Assembly: GCF_008271655.1 (NCBI RefSeq) | Contig: NZ_VKKX01000011.1 | Coordinates: 124,001 to 188,000 of the forward strand | DNA length: 64,000 nt | Source: Gemmobacter caeruleus | Lineage (GTDB): Bacteria > Pseudomonadota > Alphaproteobacteria > Rhodobacterales > Rhodobacteraceae | Direction of reading: 5' to 3' | Shown here: piece after piece, positions 1 to 7,974 of the stretch | Position numbering within the stretch: position 1 is the first letter of the stretch | Layout: each line of letters opens with the position of its first letter | Translations under genes and position numbers: made by a program | Notes under the pieces: model-generated | Seen by the model: the letters and a program-made list of their open reading frames with translations, nothing else | Databases searched by the model: none | Told to the model about the DNA's origin: nothing

Positions 1-132
1 CGACTTGTCGGCGAGATGGCCAAAGCCCCAATCTTCCTGCAAGCGGTAATGCAGCCAATACTGGCTGACCGCCGTCAATTCAGACCGCAGCGCGGCGTTC
101 AGATAGTCGATGACCTTGGGGTCGCCCTTCAT
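1..132 (-). CDS. bfr: Bacterioferritin, N-terminal part (cut by window edge)
   Basis: The 44 visible codons read [19 protein letters not shown] and continue into ..[18 protein letters not shown], the first helix of bacterioferritin with the ferroxidase glutamate in [10 protein letters not shown]. Bacterioferritin is a 24-mer heme-containing ferritin that oxidises and stores iron in the cytoplasm. The gene is last in the minus-strand run hemP, imelysin, bfd, bfr as far as visible. A purine-rich AGGGA lies about ten bases before the ATG. Its first 53 bases overlap the end of bfd in another frame, suggesting translational coupling. The rest of the gene lies outside the window. The family is clear from the N-terminus; heme ligand and other metal ligands cannot be checked. 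Confidence 0.9.
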   Translation of the reverse strand, partial: MKGDPKVIDYLNAALRSELTAVSQYWLHYRLQEDWGFGHLADKS

Positions 133-379
133 CGGAAATTTTCCCTGTCTCTGGGGCGCGGCGTTTCAGGCCGCGCAGGTGGATGGGGACTTCGAGATTG
201 GCACATTGCCGCATCGTGTCCAGAAAAAGCGGCATGCAGCCGCCGCAATCGGCGCGCTTGCCAAGCGCGTGATAGACCTTGCCCGGGGTGATCAGCGTTT
301 CGGGATCGGCCGCGCGCATCCAGTCCACGGCGGCCCGGATGTCACGATCGGAGATGGACATGCAGTGGCAGACGATCAT
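80..379 (-). CDS. bfd: Bacterioferritin-associated ferredoxin
   Basis: A 99-residue protein beginning [14 protein letters not shown]. Cys4 and Cys6 (CHC) plus the later CGGC pair give the four cysteines of the BFD-type [2Fe-2S] fold. Bfd docks on bacterioferritin and passes electrons to its heme so that stored ferric iron can be released. I chose the ATG at 379 because the BFD domain starts exactly there; longer in-frame sequence has no family likeness. The BFD domain covers about the first 65 residues. The remaining tail is rich in Arg and reads into the start of bfr (53-base overlap), so the tail may be a by-product of the overlap. It follows the imelysin gene by 16 bases, in one operon. 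Confidence 0.92.
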   Translation of the reverse strand: MIVCHCMSISDRDIRAAVDWMRAADPETLITPGKVYHALGKRADCGGCMPLFLDTMRQCANLEVPIHLRGLKRRAPETGKISDEGRPQGHRLSERRAAV

Positions 380-395
380 GCGCGCGGCCCCCAGG

Positions 396-1664
396 TCACT
401 GGAACACGGCCGAGGGGTTGTCGAGACTGTCGGACCCCTCGAACGAGACATCGGTCATGCCCATCAGCGTCACCGCGCGTTCGATCGAGGCGGTCTGCGT
501 CACCAGCGCATCGACCGCCCCCATGATCAGCGCGGCGCCCTTCTGGTTGCCGGCCTCAAGCATCTGGTCATAGGCAAAGCCGCCATCGGCCGCGTCCTTC
601 AACGCCTGAAGCGCCGCGACCGAGGCGTCGAGTTCGGCCCGCAGCCGGGTATCCAGCGCGCCGTCGCGTTCCGCCACCAGTTCCGACAGCGAAGGGCCGG
701 AGATCGTGCTGCCATCGGGCCGGGTATAGCTGCCGAGATAGACGTTGCGGATGCCCAGGCCATCATAGAAATGGCTGTTCTGGGTGTTGTCGGAAAAACA
801 GTCATGCTCTTCCTCGGGGTCATTGAGCATGAGGCCGAGCTTCATCCGCTCACCGGCCTGTTCGCCATAGGACAGGCTGCCCATGCCGGTCAGCATGGCG
901 CGGATGCCGCGGGCGGGGTCATCGGTGACGGCCTTGCGTGCGGCGCCATCGGCGGCCCAGTGTGCGGCCATTTCCTCCAGGTCGCTGACCAGAAGCTCTG
1001 TCGCGGCGGTCAGATAGGCGGCGCGGCGGTCGCAATTGCCGCCGGTGCAATCGGTGCCCGGGGCGAAATCGGTAAAGGGGCGGTTCCCGGCGCCGGGGCC
1101 GGTGCCGTTCAGATCCTGACCCCAAAGCAGGAATTCGATGGCGTGATAGCCCGAGGCGACATTCGCCTCGATCCCGTCGGCCTCGTGCAGGCTGTCGCGG
1201 ATCAGCGCGGGGGTGATCTGCGTCGCGTCGATCTGGCGGCTGCCGATGGTGATCTGCGGGCTGGCGATGACATTGAGCGTGGAGAGCGGGTTTTCCTCCG
1301 ACTGGCCATAGCCGGGATCGACATAGTCGATCAGCCCCTCGTCCAGCGGCCAGGCATTCACCCGGCCCTCCCAGTCATCCACGATCGGGTTGCCAAAGCG
1401 GAATGCCTCGGTCTGCTGATAGGGCACGCGCGCGGCCTTCCAGGCGCTGCGCGCGGCATCAAGGGTTTGCGCCGAGGGCGCGGCGACCAGCGCGGCCACC
1501 GCCGCTTGCAGGTCGCGGGCGGTGGTCAGGCTGTCGCCATAGCCCGCCTGGGCAAGATCGGCATAGGTCTGCACCACCTCTGCCTCTGTCACCGCATGGG
1601 CGGCAGGGGCAAGGACGGGCAGGGCGGCGGTGGCCAGAAGGGCGGTCAGGGTCAGGCGGGGCAT
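396..1664 (-). CDS. Imelysin-family periplasmic iron-regulated protein (M75-like)
   Basis: The 422-residue product starts with a signal peptide (MPRLTLTALLATAALP.., cleavage probably after ..APAAHA near residue 24). The imelysin signature GYHAIEFLLWGQD lies around residues 172-184, and a Cys-rich loop (DCTGGNCD) follows. Imelysin/IrpA proteins are periplasmic or outer-membrane-attached proteins of iron uptake; the GxHxxE motif is thought to bind metal, and proteolytic activity is doubtful for the family. The ATG at 1664 was preferred to an upstream ATG at 1697 because it begins the signal peptide. The gene sits between hemP (30 bases upstream) and bfd (16 bases downstream), which supports a role in iron or heme handling. 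Confidence 0.88.
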   Translation of the reverse strand: MPRLTLTALLATAALPVLAPAAHAVTEAEVVQTYADLAQAGYGDSLTTARDLQAAVAALVAAPSAQTLDAARSAWKAARVPYQQTEAFRFGNPIVDDWEGRVNAWPLDEGLIDYVDPGYGQSEENPLSTLNVIASPQITIGSRQIDATQITPALIRDSLHEADGIEANVASGYHAIEFLLWGQDLNGTGPGAGNRPFTDFAPGTDCTGGNCDRRAAYLTAATELLVSDLEEMAAHWAADGAARKAVTDDPARGIRAMLTGMGSLSYGEQAGERMKLGLMLNDPEEEHDCFSDNTQNSHFYDGLGIRNVYLGSYTRPDGSTISGPSLSELVAERDGALDTRLRAELDASVAALQALKDAADGGFAYDQMLEAGNQKGAALIMGAVDALVTQTASIERAVTLMGMTDVSFEGSDSLDNPSAVFQ

Positions 1665-1693
1665 GGGGTCTTTCTTCGCGGTCATGTGACGGG

Positions 1694-1861
1694 TCATTTG
1701 GTCAGGATCAGCTTGCCCGCCCGGGTGATGCGCAGCGAATAGACCTGCCCCTGCAACACGATCCGCGCCAGATTGCCGCCGCCGGTCAGGCTTTCGGCAT
1801 CGTGGCAGGGGGTGTTGTCGGTCAGCGGCATCAGGCTGCGGGGATCGACTTGCATGTTCAT
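1694..1861 (-). CDS. hemP: Hemin uptake protein HemP
   Basis: This 55-residue protein ends in VYSLRITRAGKLILTK, the hallmark C-terminus of the HemP family (Y.LR.TR.GKLILTK). HemP is a small protein linked to heme uptake operons; in some bacteria it activates transcription of heme-receptor genes. The start ATG overlaps the stop of the preceding 47-codon gene in an ATGA arrangement, so the two are probably translationally coupled. No outer-membrane heme receptor or HmuTUV genes are visible in the window. Base positions were read directly from the complementary strand. Confidence 0.9.
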   Translation of the reverse strand: MNMQVDPRSLMPLTDNTPCHDAESLTGGGNLARIVLQGQVYSLRITRAGKLILTK

Positions 1862-2001
1862 CGGGGCGTCTCCATCCGGTCGAAAAGGGCCATGAAGTCC
1901 GGCGTCGGCGGGATCAGCCCGTTAAGCGCCTGCCGCAGCATTTCGGTCAGGGTCGGTTCAAGGGGCGGCGCGCGCCAAGGGGCAGTATCTTTCGCGATCA
2001 T
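1858..2001 (-). CDS. Small hypothetical protein, first gene of the iron operon
   Basis: A 47-residue reading frame, MIAKDTAPWRAPPLEPTLTE then ..MLRQALNGLIPPTPDFMALF.., rich in proline and without signal peptide or membrane segment. The stop codon overlaps the hemP start by four bases (ATGA), and GAGGTTCCG lies just ahead of the ATG, so it is well placed to be translated as the leader gene of the operon. I do not recognise the family. The spacing and the iron context suggest either a small regulatory partner of HemP or a coupling peptide that sets HemP translation. Both ideas are inference. Confidence 0.6.
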   Translation of the reverse strand: MIAKDTAPWRAPPLEPTLTEMLRQALNGLIPPTPDFMALFDRMETPR

Positions 2002-2072
2002 CGGAACCTCGGGAATTGCGGGTCTTATCCGGCTGACCCGAGGCGGGTTGGCTTGGACAGGCAAAAGGTGAC

Positions 2073-2106
2073 AAAAAGAATAGGTTTTGTAAAGCCTGAT
2101 TCTTTT
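2073..2106. promoter_or_regulatory. AT-rich inverted repeat in front of the iron operon
   Basis: Two 12-base arms, AAAAAGAATAGG (2073-2084) and CCTGATTCTTTT (2095-2106), are inverted copies with one mismatch, separated by ten bases (TTTTGTAAAG). The element lies in the 240-bp gap between the divergent 47-codon gene/hemP operon and the lpxR-like gene, 72 bases upstream of the former. It stands out as AT-rich in a GC-rich chromosome. The location fits an operator for an iron-responsive regulator (Fur/Mur, Irr, RirA or IscR types exist in alphaproteobacteria), but I cannot match it confidently to any of their boxes. A terminator is unlikely because no gene runs into it. Confidence 0.5.
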
Positions 2107-2241
2107 ACTTGGAAATTTGGGGTGTGGCCGGGCTGCACCGGCCGCGCGATCCGGGCCGCGCCCGGCCTGTCGCCCCTTGCCGCAGGGCGGGGCAGCGCCT
2201 AGGCTTGGCGCAGGCTGGGGGGCCTGAAGCACGGAAGACGG

Positions 2242-3153
2242 ATGAAACGGGTTCTCCAATTGCTGACGCTGGGCGTCGGCCTGTCGATCGCCTCTGTGGC
2301 CACGGCGCAAGAGCGTGTGACGCTGGGTTTTGCGCGACTGTTCACCAATGATGCCCTTGGCGATACGCATGACCGCTGGCGCACCGGCGCCTATTCCGTC
2401 AGCCGGTTTCGCGGCGACCGCTGGGGTGGCGCGCTGCCCGACAGCTTTGGCGCGATTCTGGAACAGCGCCTGCGTAGCGAGATCATCGCGCCCGAAAGCC
2501 TGACCACCGCCAACCCCGACCGCCGTTATGCCGGGGTCATCGCGCCGGGTCTGGCGACGCATTGGGCGCTGTGGGGGCTGGAGGCGCGGCTGGGGGCCGA
2601 GCTGGTCTTTACCGGCCCGCAGACCAAGGTCGGCGCCTTTCAGCGCGAGGTGCATCAGCTGATGGGGCTGGACCGGCCTTCGGTGCTGGGCTCGCAGATC
2701 CCCGATGGTGTGCATCCGACGCTGAACCTTGAACTGGGCCGCAGCTTTGCGCTGTCGGACCGCGTGGTGCTGCGCCCCTTTGCCGAGGCGCAGGCCGGGG
2801 TCGAGGATTATGTGCGCCTGGGGGGCGACATGGTGCTGGGGCGGTTCGGGCATGAGGGGCTGTTCACCCGCGACACGGTGACGGGCCACCGGGTGCTGGG
2901 CATCGCGGGCACCGCCGAACCGGGGCTGAGCCTGACGCTGGGCGGCGATGTCGCCCATGTCTTCGGCAGCGCCTATCTGCCCGCCAGCGGCCCGGCCGAC
3001 GCCAGGGCACAGCGCAGCCGGCTGCGCGCGGGGCTGCATTGGCAGGGCGAAAAGGCCGAGGCGTTCTATGGCGTGACCTGGCTGGGCAAGGAATATGAAC
3101 GCCAGGACGAAGGACAGGTCGTCGGGTCGCTGCGGGTGAATCTGCGGTTCTGA
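2242..3153 (+). CDS. LpxR-like lipid A 3'-O-deacylase family outer-membrane protein (DUF2219)
   Basis: The 303-residue product has a signal peptide (about residues 1-22, ..ASVATA|QE). The family signature is FTND at residues 34-37, then DRWRTGAYS. A histidine in QREVHQLMG (about residue 138) matches the catalytic His of LpxR, and N36-D37 match its Asn-Asp pair. The protein ends in ..LRVNLRF with a terminal Phe, typical of an outer-membrane beta barrel. LpxR removes the 3' acyloxyacyl chain of lipid A in a calcium-dependent way in Salmonella; the alphaproteobacterial members are uncharacterised, so the substrate is inferred. It is transcribed away from the iron operon. The ATG at 2242 follows a GGAAGACGG purine stretch. 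Confidence 0.8.
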   Translation: MKRVLQLLTLGVGLSIASVATAQERVTLGFARLFTNDALGDTHDRWRTGAYSVSRFRGDRWGGALPDSFGAILEQRLRSEIIAPESLTTANPDRRYAGVIAPGLATHWALWGLEARLGAELVFTGPQTKVGAFQREVHQLMGLDRPSVLGSQIPDGVHPTLNLELGRSFALSDRVVLRPFAEAQAGVEDYVRLGGDMVLGRFGHEGLFTRDTVTGHRVLGIAGTAEPGLSLTLGGDVAHVFGSAYLPASGPADARAQRSRLRAGLHWQGEKAEAFYGVTWLGKEYERQDEGQVVGSLRVNLRF

Positions 3154-3277
3154 CCTGCAACCTTCCTCAGCGTCATGCGATGGCTTTCGGCGCATTGTTG
3201 CCGATTGGTCATAGCCAAGCGAATCATCGCCTGTTAACCTTTGCTCATAAAAAGAAAACGAGCAGGCATACAGGCAT

Positions 3278-4384
3278 ATGAAAACGGGCTCTCGTGGCAC
3301 GTTTGTCATTTCTTGGTCACAGACGGAAACGGACGGGGTGCCCGGGGCATCGCCGGACATGCTGGCAGTCGGCGCCGCCTGGCGCTGGACGGGTGTGCCC
3401 GTGCGGGTCGATGGGCCGCAGAATGTCCTGATTCTGGATGGGGCCGAGGGGGCAGCGGAACTCCGCCGGCGTGCGGCGCGCATGGTGCGCCGCCTGGTCG
3501 GCGCATCGCTTGGCCGGCAATCGCTGGCCCAACCCGAACCGGCACCGCCCGAAATGGACGAGCCGGAGCAGGGCTTTATCGTCACCGACGGGCACCAGTC
3601 CCATGCCGTGACGCTGATCGACGTGCCCGATACCGGCGCGCGGCTGGCGATGTTCCTGGGCGAATTGCCGCCCGAGGGGCGCGACATGTGGGTGGTGCGG
3701 GTCTCGATCGACCGCACGCATCGCGGTGCGGGGGCGCGTCATGCGGGCGGGGTGATCTGCTTTACCCCCGGCACGCGGATCGCCACGCCCGATGGTCCGC
3801 GCCTGGTGCAGGATCTGCGCCCCGGCGACCGGGTCCAGACCAAGGATAACGGGGCGCAGGATATCCTGTGGACCGGCCATCGCCGCATGACCGGGGCGCG
3901 GCTTTACGCCATGCCGCATCTGCGGCCGATCCGGTTGCGCGCCGGCGCCCTGGGCACGGGGCGCCCCGAGGATGACCTGCTGGTCTCGCCCCAGCACCGG
4001 ATGCTGGTCAAGGGCGCCGCCGCGCGGGCGCTGTTCAACAGCGACGAGGTGCTGGTCGCGGCCGAGGATCTGCTGAACGACCATTCCATTCTGGTGGATC
4101 AGGCCCTGCGCGAGGTGACCTATGTTCACCTGCTGCTGGAGCGGCACAACATCCTGTTCGCCAACGGGCTGGAGACCGAAAGCTTCCACCCGGCGAATAC
4201 CGCGCTCGACATGATCGAGGAGGGGCAGCGTGCCGCCCTGCTGGCGATCCTGCCCGATATCGACGCCGATCCCGACCGCTATGGCGACTATGCAAGGCGC
4301 AACCTGTCGGCCTCGGAGGCGGCGATCATGCGCCACGAGATGCAGGTCCGCCCGGCCCTTGCGCCGCCGTCGATTGCGCATTGA
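3278..4384 (+). CDS. Hint (Hedgehog/intein-type) domain protein
   Basis: This is a 368-residue protein. The first ~155 residues form an unassigned domain without signal peptide. From about 158 to 305 there is a Hint domain: block A GGVICFTPGTRI with the nucleophilic Cys at 161, RPGDRVQTKDNG, and SPQHRML around 237-243. Hint domains self-process through an N-S acyl shift. In Rhodobacterales such standalone Hint proteins are common, but their targets are unknown. The C-terminal ~60 residues look helical. The gene is alone, and its stop codon lies inside a promoter-like sequence for rpsD. Whether the N-terminal part is cleaved off or modified cannot be seen. Confidence 0.85.
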   Translation: MKTGSRGTFVISWSQTETDGVPGASPDMLAVGAAWRWTGVPVRVDGPQNVLILDGAEGAAELRRRAARMVRRLVGASLGRQSLAQPEPAPPEMDEPEQGFIVTDGHQSHAVTLIDVPDTGARLAMFLGELPPEGRDMWVVRVSIDRTHRGAGARHAGGVICFTPGTRIATPDGPRLVQDLRPGDRVQTKDNGAQDILWTGHRRMTGARLYAMPHLRPIRLRAGALGTGRPEDDLLVSPQHRMLVKGAAARALFNSDEVLVAAEDLLNDHSILVDQALREVTYVHLLLERHNILFANGLETESFHPANTALDMIEEGQRAALLAILPDIDADPDRYGDYARRNLSASEAAIMRHEMQVRPALAPPSIAH

Positions 4385-4408
4385 CCGCAGGGCGTTTGCC
4401 TGTATAAG
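4381..4408 (+). promoter_or_regulatory. Promoter candidate for rpsD
   Basis: TTGACC (4381-4386) and TATAAG (4403-4408) are separated by 16 bases, close to the sigma-70 consensus. The -35 box includes the TGA stop of the upstream Hint gene. Transcription would begin near 4415 and give a leader of about 120 bases before the rpsD start at 4534. Confidence 0.6.
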
Positions 4409-4420
4409 CCCCGCCATGGT

Positions 4421-4445
4421 CCCGGAAGCGATTCCGGGGCTTTTC
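4421..4445 (+). terminator. Hairpin with short T-run in the rpsD leader
   Basis: CCCGGAA (4421-4427), loop GCGA, TTCCGGG (4432-4438), then GGCTTTTC. It may end the Hint transcript. Because it lies just downstream of the rpsD promoter candidate, it could also act as a leader hairpin or attenuator for S4. Two smaller hairpins (CCCC-GCAA-GGGG and CCCGG-TCT-CCGGG) follow before the rpsD ribosome-binding site. Confidence 0.55.
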
Positions 4446-4533
4446 ATTGGTGTTGGTGGCCCCCGCAAGGGGATGCCTGTCGCCCGGTCTCCGGGAAAGG
4501 ACAACGCCCTTCACAGTTGGAAGGAGATCAGCG

Positions 4534-5154
4534 ATGACCAAACGCACCGCTGCCAAGTACAAGATCGACCGCCGCATGGGCGAAAACATCTGGGGCCGCG
4601 CCAAGTCGCCGCTGAACAAGCGCGAATATGGCCCGGGCCAGCACGGCCAGCGCCGCAAGAACAAGCTGTCGGATTTCGGCACCCAGCTGCGCGCCAAGCA
4701 GAAGCTGAAAGGCTACTATGGCGACCTGACCGAAAAGCAGTTCCGCAAGATCTATGCCGAAGCCGAGCGCGTGCGCGGTGACACCGGCGAGATGCTGGTT
4801 GGCCTGCTGGAGCGCCGCCTGGACGCGGTGGTCTACCGCGCCAAGTTCGTGCCGACCGTCTTTGCCGCCCGTCAGTTCGTGAACCACGGTCACGTCCTGG
4901 TCAACGGCAAGCGCGTCAACATCGCGTCCTACCGCGTCAAGGAAGGCGACGTGGTGGAAGTGCGTCAGAAGTCGAAGCAACTGGCCATCGTGCTGGAAGC
5001 CGTCGCCCTGACCGAGCGTGACGTGCCGGACTATATCGAGGTGGACCACTCCAAGATGACCGCGAAATTCGTGCGCACGCCCTCGCTGGGCGATGTGCCC
5101 TATCCGGTCGTGATGGAGCCGAACCTCGTCGTCGAATACTACGCGAAGAACTGA
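4534..5154 (+). CDS. rpsD: 30S ribosomal protein S4
   Basis: The 206-residue protein starts [20 protein letters not shown] and has the S4 RNA-binding domain in the second half ([17 protein letters not shown], then [19 protein letters not shown]). S4 is a primary 16S rRNA-binding protein that nucleates assembly of the small subunit body. The start at 4534 is set by AAGGAG at 4521-4526; upstream in-frame sequence does not resemble S4. It is monocistronic here, with its own promoter candidate and a strong terminator. S4 represses its own synthesis in other bacteria; whether the leader hairpins serve that role here is unknown. Confidence 0.98.
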   Translation: MTKRTAAKYKIDRRMGENIWGRAKSPLNKREYGPGQHGQRRKNKLSDFGTQLRAKQKLKGYYGDLTEKQFRKIYAEAERVRGDTGEMLVGLLERRLDAVVYRAKFVPTVFAARQFVNHGHVLVNGKRVNIASYRVKEGDVVEVRQKSKQLAIVLEAVALTERDVPDYIEVDHSKMTAKFVRTPSLGDVPYPVVMEPNLVVEYYAKN

Positions 5155-5181
5155 TCCTTCGCGTCACTTGTGCTTTGGGGA

Positions 5182-5208
5182 AGGGCTCGCGTTTCGCGGG
5201 CCCTTTTT
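5182..5208 (+). terminator. Intrinsic terminator of rpsD
   Basis: AGGGCTCGCG (5182-5191), loop TTT, CGCGGGCCCT (5195-5204) form a ten-pair stem with one G-T pair. Together with the last stem base it is followed by TTTTT, a classical rho-independent terminator 28 bases after the rpsD stop. Confidence 0.9.
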
Positions 5209-5282
5209 CATGGCGGCCCCTTCCCATCCGCCGGGGCGCGGCCTATCTCGCAGGTGCAGAAACAAGCGGACAGGACGCGGGA

Positions 5283-5819
5283 ATGGCTGACAGGAACAGT
5301 ATAGAGGGCCGGTTTGAACAGGGGCTTTTCGCCTCGCGCTGGCTGATGGCACCGATGTATCTGGGGCTGGTGGTCAGCCTTGGCATGCTGACGATCGTCT
5401 TTACCAAGGAACTGGTCTATTACGCGGCCAAGACCTTTACCCTGACCGCCGATCAGGCGATCCTGGCGATCCTCACGCTGATCGACCTGTCGCTGGCGGC
5501 GAACCTGCTGCTGATCGTGCTGTTTTCCGGCTATGAGAACTTTGTCTCCAAGCTCGACCTGGGCGATCAGCGCGACCGGCCCAGCTGGATGGGCAAGGTC
5601 GATTTCTCGGGGCTGAAGATGAAGCTCATTGCCTCGATCGTGGCGATTTCGGGGATCCATCTGCTCAAGGTCTTCATGGAGGTCGGCAAACAGTCGGGCG
5701 ATGCGGCGCTGAACGGTGAAAAGCTGCTCTGGCTGGTGGTGATCCACCTGACCTTCGTCGTCTCGGGCGTGCTGCTGGCCCTGATGGATTGGCTGGCGGC
5801 GCGCACCAGCAAACACTGA
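5283..5819 (+). CDS. YqhA/UPF0114 family membrane protein
   Basis: A 178-residue protein with three to four predicted membrane segments: LMAPMYLGLVVSLGMLTIV, AILAILTLIDLSLAANLLLI, a central segment with SIVAISGIHLLKVFM, and LLWLVVIHLTFVVSGVLLAL. The family signature is VLFSGYENFVSKLDL near residue 80. It is conserved in proteobacteria as a conserved inner-membrane protein of unknown function. The ATG at 5283 opens the conserved region (..EGRFEQGLFASRWLMAP). It stands alone between two terminators. Confidence 0.9.
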   Translation: MADRNSIEGRFEQGLFASRWLMAPMYLGLVVSLGMLTIVFTKELVYYAAKTFTLTADQAILAILTLIDLSLAANLLLIVLFSGYENFVSKLDLGDQRDRPSWMGKVDFSGLKMKLIASIVAISGIHLLKVFMEVGKQSGDAALNGEKLLWLVVIHLTFVVSGVLLALMDWLAARTSKH

Positions 5820-5830
5820 CCCAGACGCAG

Positions 5831-5853
5831 AAGGGCCGCAGTCGCGGCCCTTT
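5831..5853 (+). terminator. Terminator after the YqhA-like gene
   Basis: AAGGGCCGC (5831-5839), loop AGTC, GCGGCCCTT (5844-5852), with a short T-run. A perfect nine-pair stem 11 bases after the stop codon. Confidence 0.75.
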
Positions 5854-5933
5854 CGCGCATCTGCCACCAAGATCAGGCTGGCAAAGTGCCGGGGCGGCGG
5901 CTAAACGGGCCGGGCAAGCCAATGGAGACAGCG

Positions 5934-7019
5934 ATGACCGAGGCCATTCGCCCGCAACCCGGGATCATGGAAATTGCCCTTTACGAAGGTGGCAAGGCCC
6001 ATGTCGCGGGCGTGAGCAATGTGGTGAAGCTCAGCTCGAACGAAAACCCGTTCGGGCCGTCGGACAAGGCGAAGGAAGCCTTCGCCAAATCGGTGCATCA
6101 ACTCCATCGCTACCCCTCGACCGACCACGCCGCGCTGCGTCAGGCCATTGCCGATACGCATGGTCTGGATGCCGCGCGCATCATCTGCGGCGTCGGTTCG
6201 GACGAGATCATCCACTTTCTGAACCAGGCCTATGCCGGGCCGGGCGACGAGGTGCTGTATACCGAACACGGCTTTCTGATGTATCGCATCTCGGCGCTGG
6301 CGGCCGGCGCGACCCCGGTCGAGGTGCCCGAGCGTGAACGCACCACCGATGTGGATGCGCTGCTGGCCGCCTGCACCGACCGCACCAAGCTCGTGTTCAT
6401 CGCCAACCCCAACAACCCCACCGGCACGATGATTTCCGCCGGCGAGGTGGCGCGGCTGGCGCGCGGCCTGCCGCCGCAGGCCATTCTGGTGCTGGACGGT
6501 GCCTATGCCGAATATGTGGAGGGCTTTGACGCCGGGCTGTCGCTGATCGAGGCGATGCCGAATGTGGTGATGACGCGCACCTTCTCCAAGATCTACGGGC
6601 TGGGCGGGTTGCGCATCGGCTGGGGCTATGGCCCCAAGGCCATCATCGACGTGCTGAACCGCATTCGCGGCCCGTTCAACCTGTCGAACACCCAGCTTGA
6701 AACCGCCGAGGCCGCGGTGCGCGATCAGGATTACGTCGCGCGCTGCCGGTCGGAAAACGCCCGCCTGCGGCATTGGCTGGCCGAGGCGCTGGCAGCGCTC
6801 GGTGTGCCCTCGGACACGTCGATGGCCAATTTCGTGCTGGCACGCTTTGCCAGCCCCGACGAGGCCGAGGCCTGCGATACCTTCCTTCAGGAACAGGGCC
6901 TGATCGTGCGGCGCGTCTCCGGCTACAAGCTGCCGCATTGCCTGCGCATCACCGTGGGCGACGAGGCGTCGTGCCGCCGGGTGGCCCATGCGATCGGTCA
7001 GTTCAAGGGGGTCAAATGA
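5934..7019 (+). CDS. hisC: Histidinol-phosphate / aromatic aminotransferase
   Basis: A 361-residue fold-type I PLP enzyme. [10 protein letters not shown] near residues 34-43, the ANPNNPTG loop near 157-164, and [18 protein letters not shown] with the PLP lysine at about 219 are all present. HisC enzymes transfer the amino group between glutamate and imidazole-acetol phosphate, and many alphaproteobacterial versions also transaminate phenylpyruvate or prephenate. The next gene is a prephenate dehydrogenase whose ATG overlaps the hisC stop by four bases. This favours a part in tyrosine/phenylalanine synthesis, perhaps in addition to histidine. GGAG at 5924-5927 supports the ATG at 5934 over one at 5922. 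Confidence 0.93.
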   Translation: MTEAIRPQPGIMEIALYEGGKAHVAGVSNVVKLSSNENPFGPSDKAKEAFAKSVHQLHRYPSTDHAALRQAIADTHGLDAARIICGVGSDEIIHFLNQAYAGPGDEVLYTEHGFLMYRISALAAGATPVEVPERERTTDVDALLAACTDRTKLVFIANPNNPTGTMISAGEVARLARGLPPQAILVLDGAYAEYVEGFDAGLSLIEAMPNVVMTRTFSKIYGLGGLRIGWGYGPKAIIDVLNRIRGPFNLSNTQLETAEAAVRDQDYVARCRSENARLRHWLAEALAALGVPSDTSMANFVLARFASPDEAEACDTFLQEQGLIVRRVSGYKLPHCLRITVGDEASCRRVAHAIGQFKGVK

Positions 7020-7939
7020 CCGCGCCGATCTACAATCGGGTCGCGCTGATCGGGCTGGGGCTGATCGCCTCGTCCATGGCACATGCGATGCGGGAATACG
7101 GGCTCGCGACCGAGATCGTGGGCTTTGCCAAATCGCCGGAAACCCGCGCCACGGCGCTTGAGATCGGCTTTGTCAACCGGGTGACCGAAACCGCCGCCGC
7201 GGCGGTGCAGGGGGCCGATCTGGTCGTGCTGGCGGTGCCGGTGGGCGCCATGGGGGCCATCGCCGCCGAGATCGGCCCGCATCTGGCGCCCGGTGCCACG
7301 GTCACCGATGTCGGCTCGGTCAAGCAGGCGGTGATCGAGGCGGTGGCGCCGCATATCCCCGAAGGCGTGCATTTCATCCCCGGCCACCCGATCGCGGGCA
7401 CCGAACATTCCGGCCCGCGTTCGGGCTTTGCCACGCTGTTCCGCAACCGCTGGTGGCTGCTGACCCCGGTGCCCGGCAGCGACCCCGAGGCGACGCGCCA
7501 CCTGCGCCAGTGCTACGAGGCCATGGGCGCCAAGGTCGATGAGATGGAGGCCCCTCATCACGATCTCGTCCTTGCCGTCACCTCGCATACGCCGCACCTC
7601 ATCGCCTATACGATGGTGGGCGTCGCCGATGACCTGCGCCGCGTGACCGACAGCGAGGTGATCCAGTATTCGGCGGCGGGTTTCCGCGACTTTACGCGGA
7701 TTGCCGCCAGTGACCCCACCATGTGGCGCGATGTGTTCTTGACGAACAAGGAGGCGACGCTGGATATTCTCGGACGGTTCACCGAAGAGCTTTTCGCGCT
7801 GCAAAGGGCGATCCGGCTGGGGGATGGCGATCATCTTCACGCCTATTTCACCCGGACACGCGCGATCCGGCGGGGGATCATCGAAGCGGGGCAGGATACG
7901 GCCGCCCCGGATTTCGGGCGGGGCCAACCGCCCGCGTAA
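7016..7939 (+). CDS. tyrC: Prephenate/arogenate dehydrogenase
   Basis: The 307-residue protein opens with a Rossmann nucleotide-binding motif ([11 protein letters not shown], residues 10-20). The third small residue is Ala where many dehydrogenases have Gly. [11 protein letters not shown] at 123-133 is the substrate and catalytic histidine block, and ..[14 protein letters not shown] carries the second conserved histidine region. It oxidatively decarboxylates prephenate or arogenate on the way to tyrosine. No ACT domain is attached, so feedback control is not obvious. The start overlaps the hisC stop (ATGA), indicating coupled translation. Cofactor (NAD or NADP) and substrate preference cannot be settled by eye. 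Confidence 0.92.
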   Translation: MTAPIYNRVALIGLGLIASSMAHAMREYGLATEIVGFAKSPETRATALEIGFVNRVTETAAAAVQGADLVVLAVPVGAMGAIAAEIGPHLAPGATVTDVGSVKQAVIEAVAPHIPEGVHFIPGHPIAGTEHSGPRSGFATLFRNRWWLLTPVPGSDPEATRHLRQCYEAMGAKVDEMEAPHHDLVLAVTSHTPHLIAYTMVGVADDLRRVTDSEVIQYSAAGFRDFTRIAASDPTMWRDVFLTNKEATLDILGRFTEELFALQRAIRLGDGDHLHAYFTRTRAIRRGIIEAGQDTAAPDFGRGQPPA

Positions 7940-7974
7940 GGGTGCCATTGTGTGAACGGGTCGGGGGATCGGGC

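Noticed and set aside
2002-3717. Long minus-strand frame continuing upstream of the 47-codon gene
   Set aside because: It runs antisense to the lpxR-like and Hint genes and has no family likeness. Only the last 47 codons, outside those genes and coupled to hemP, were kept.
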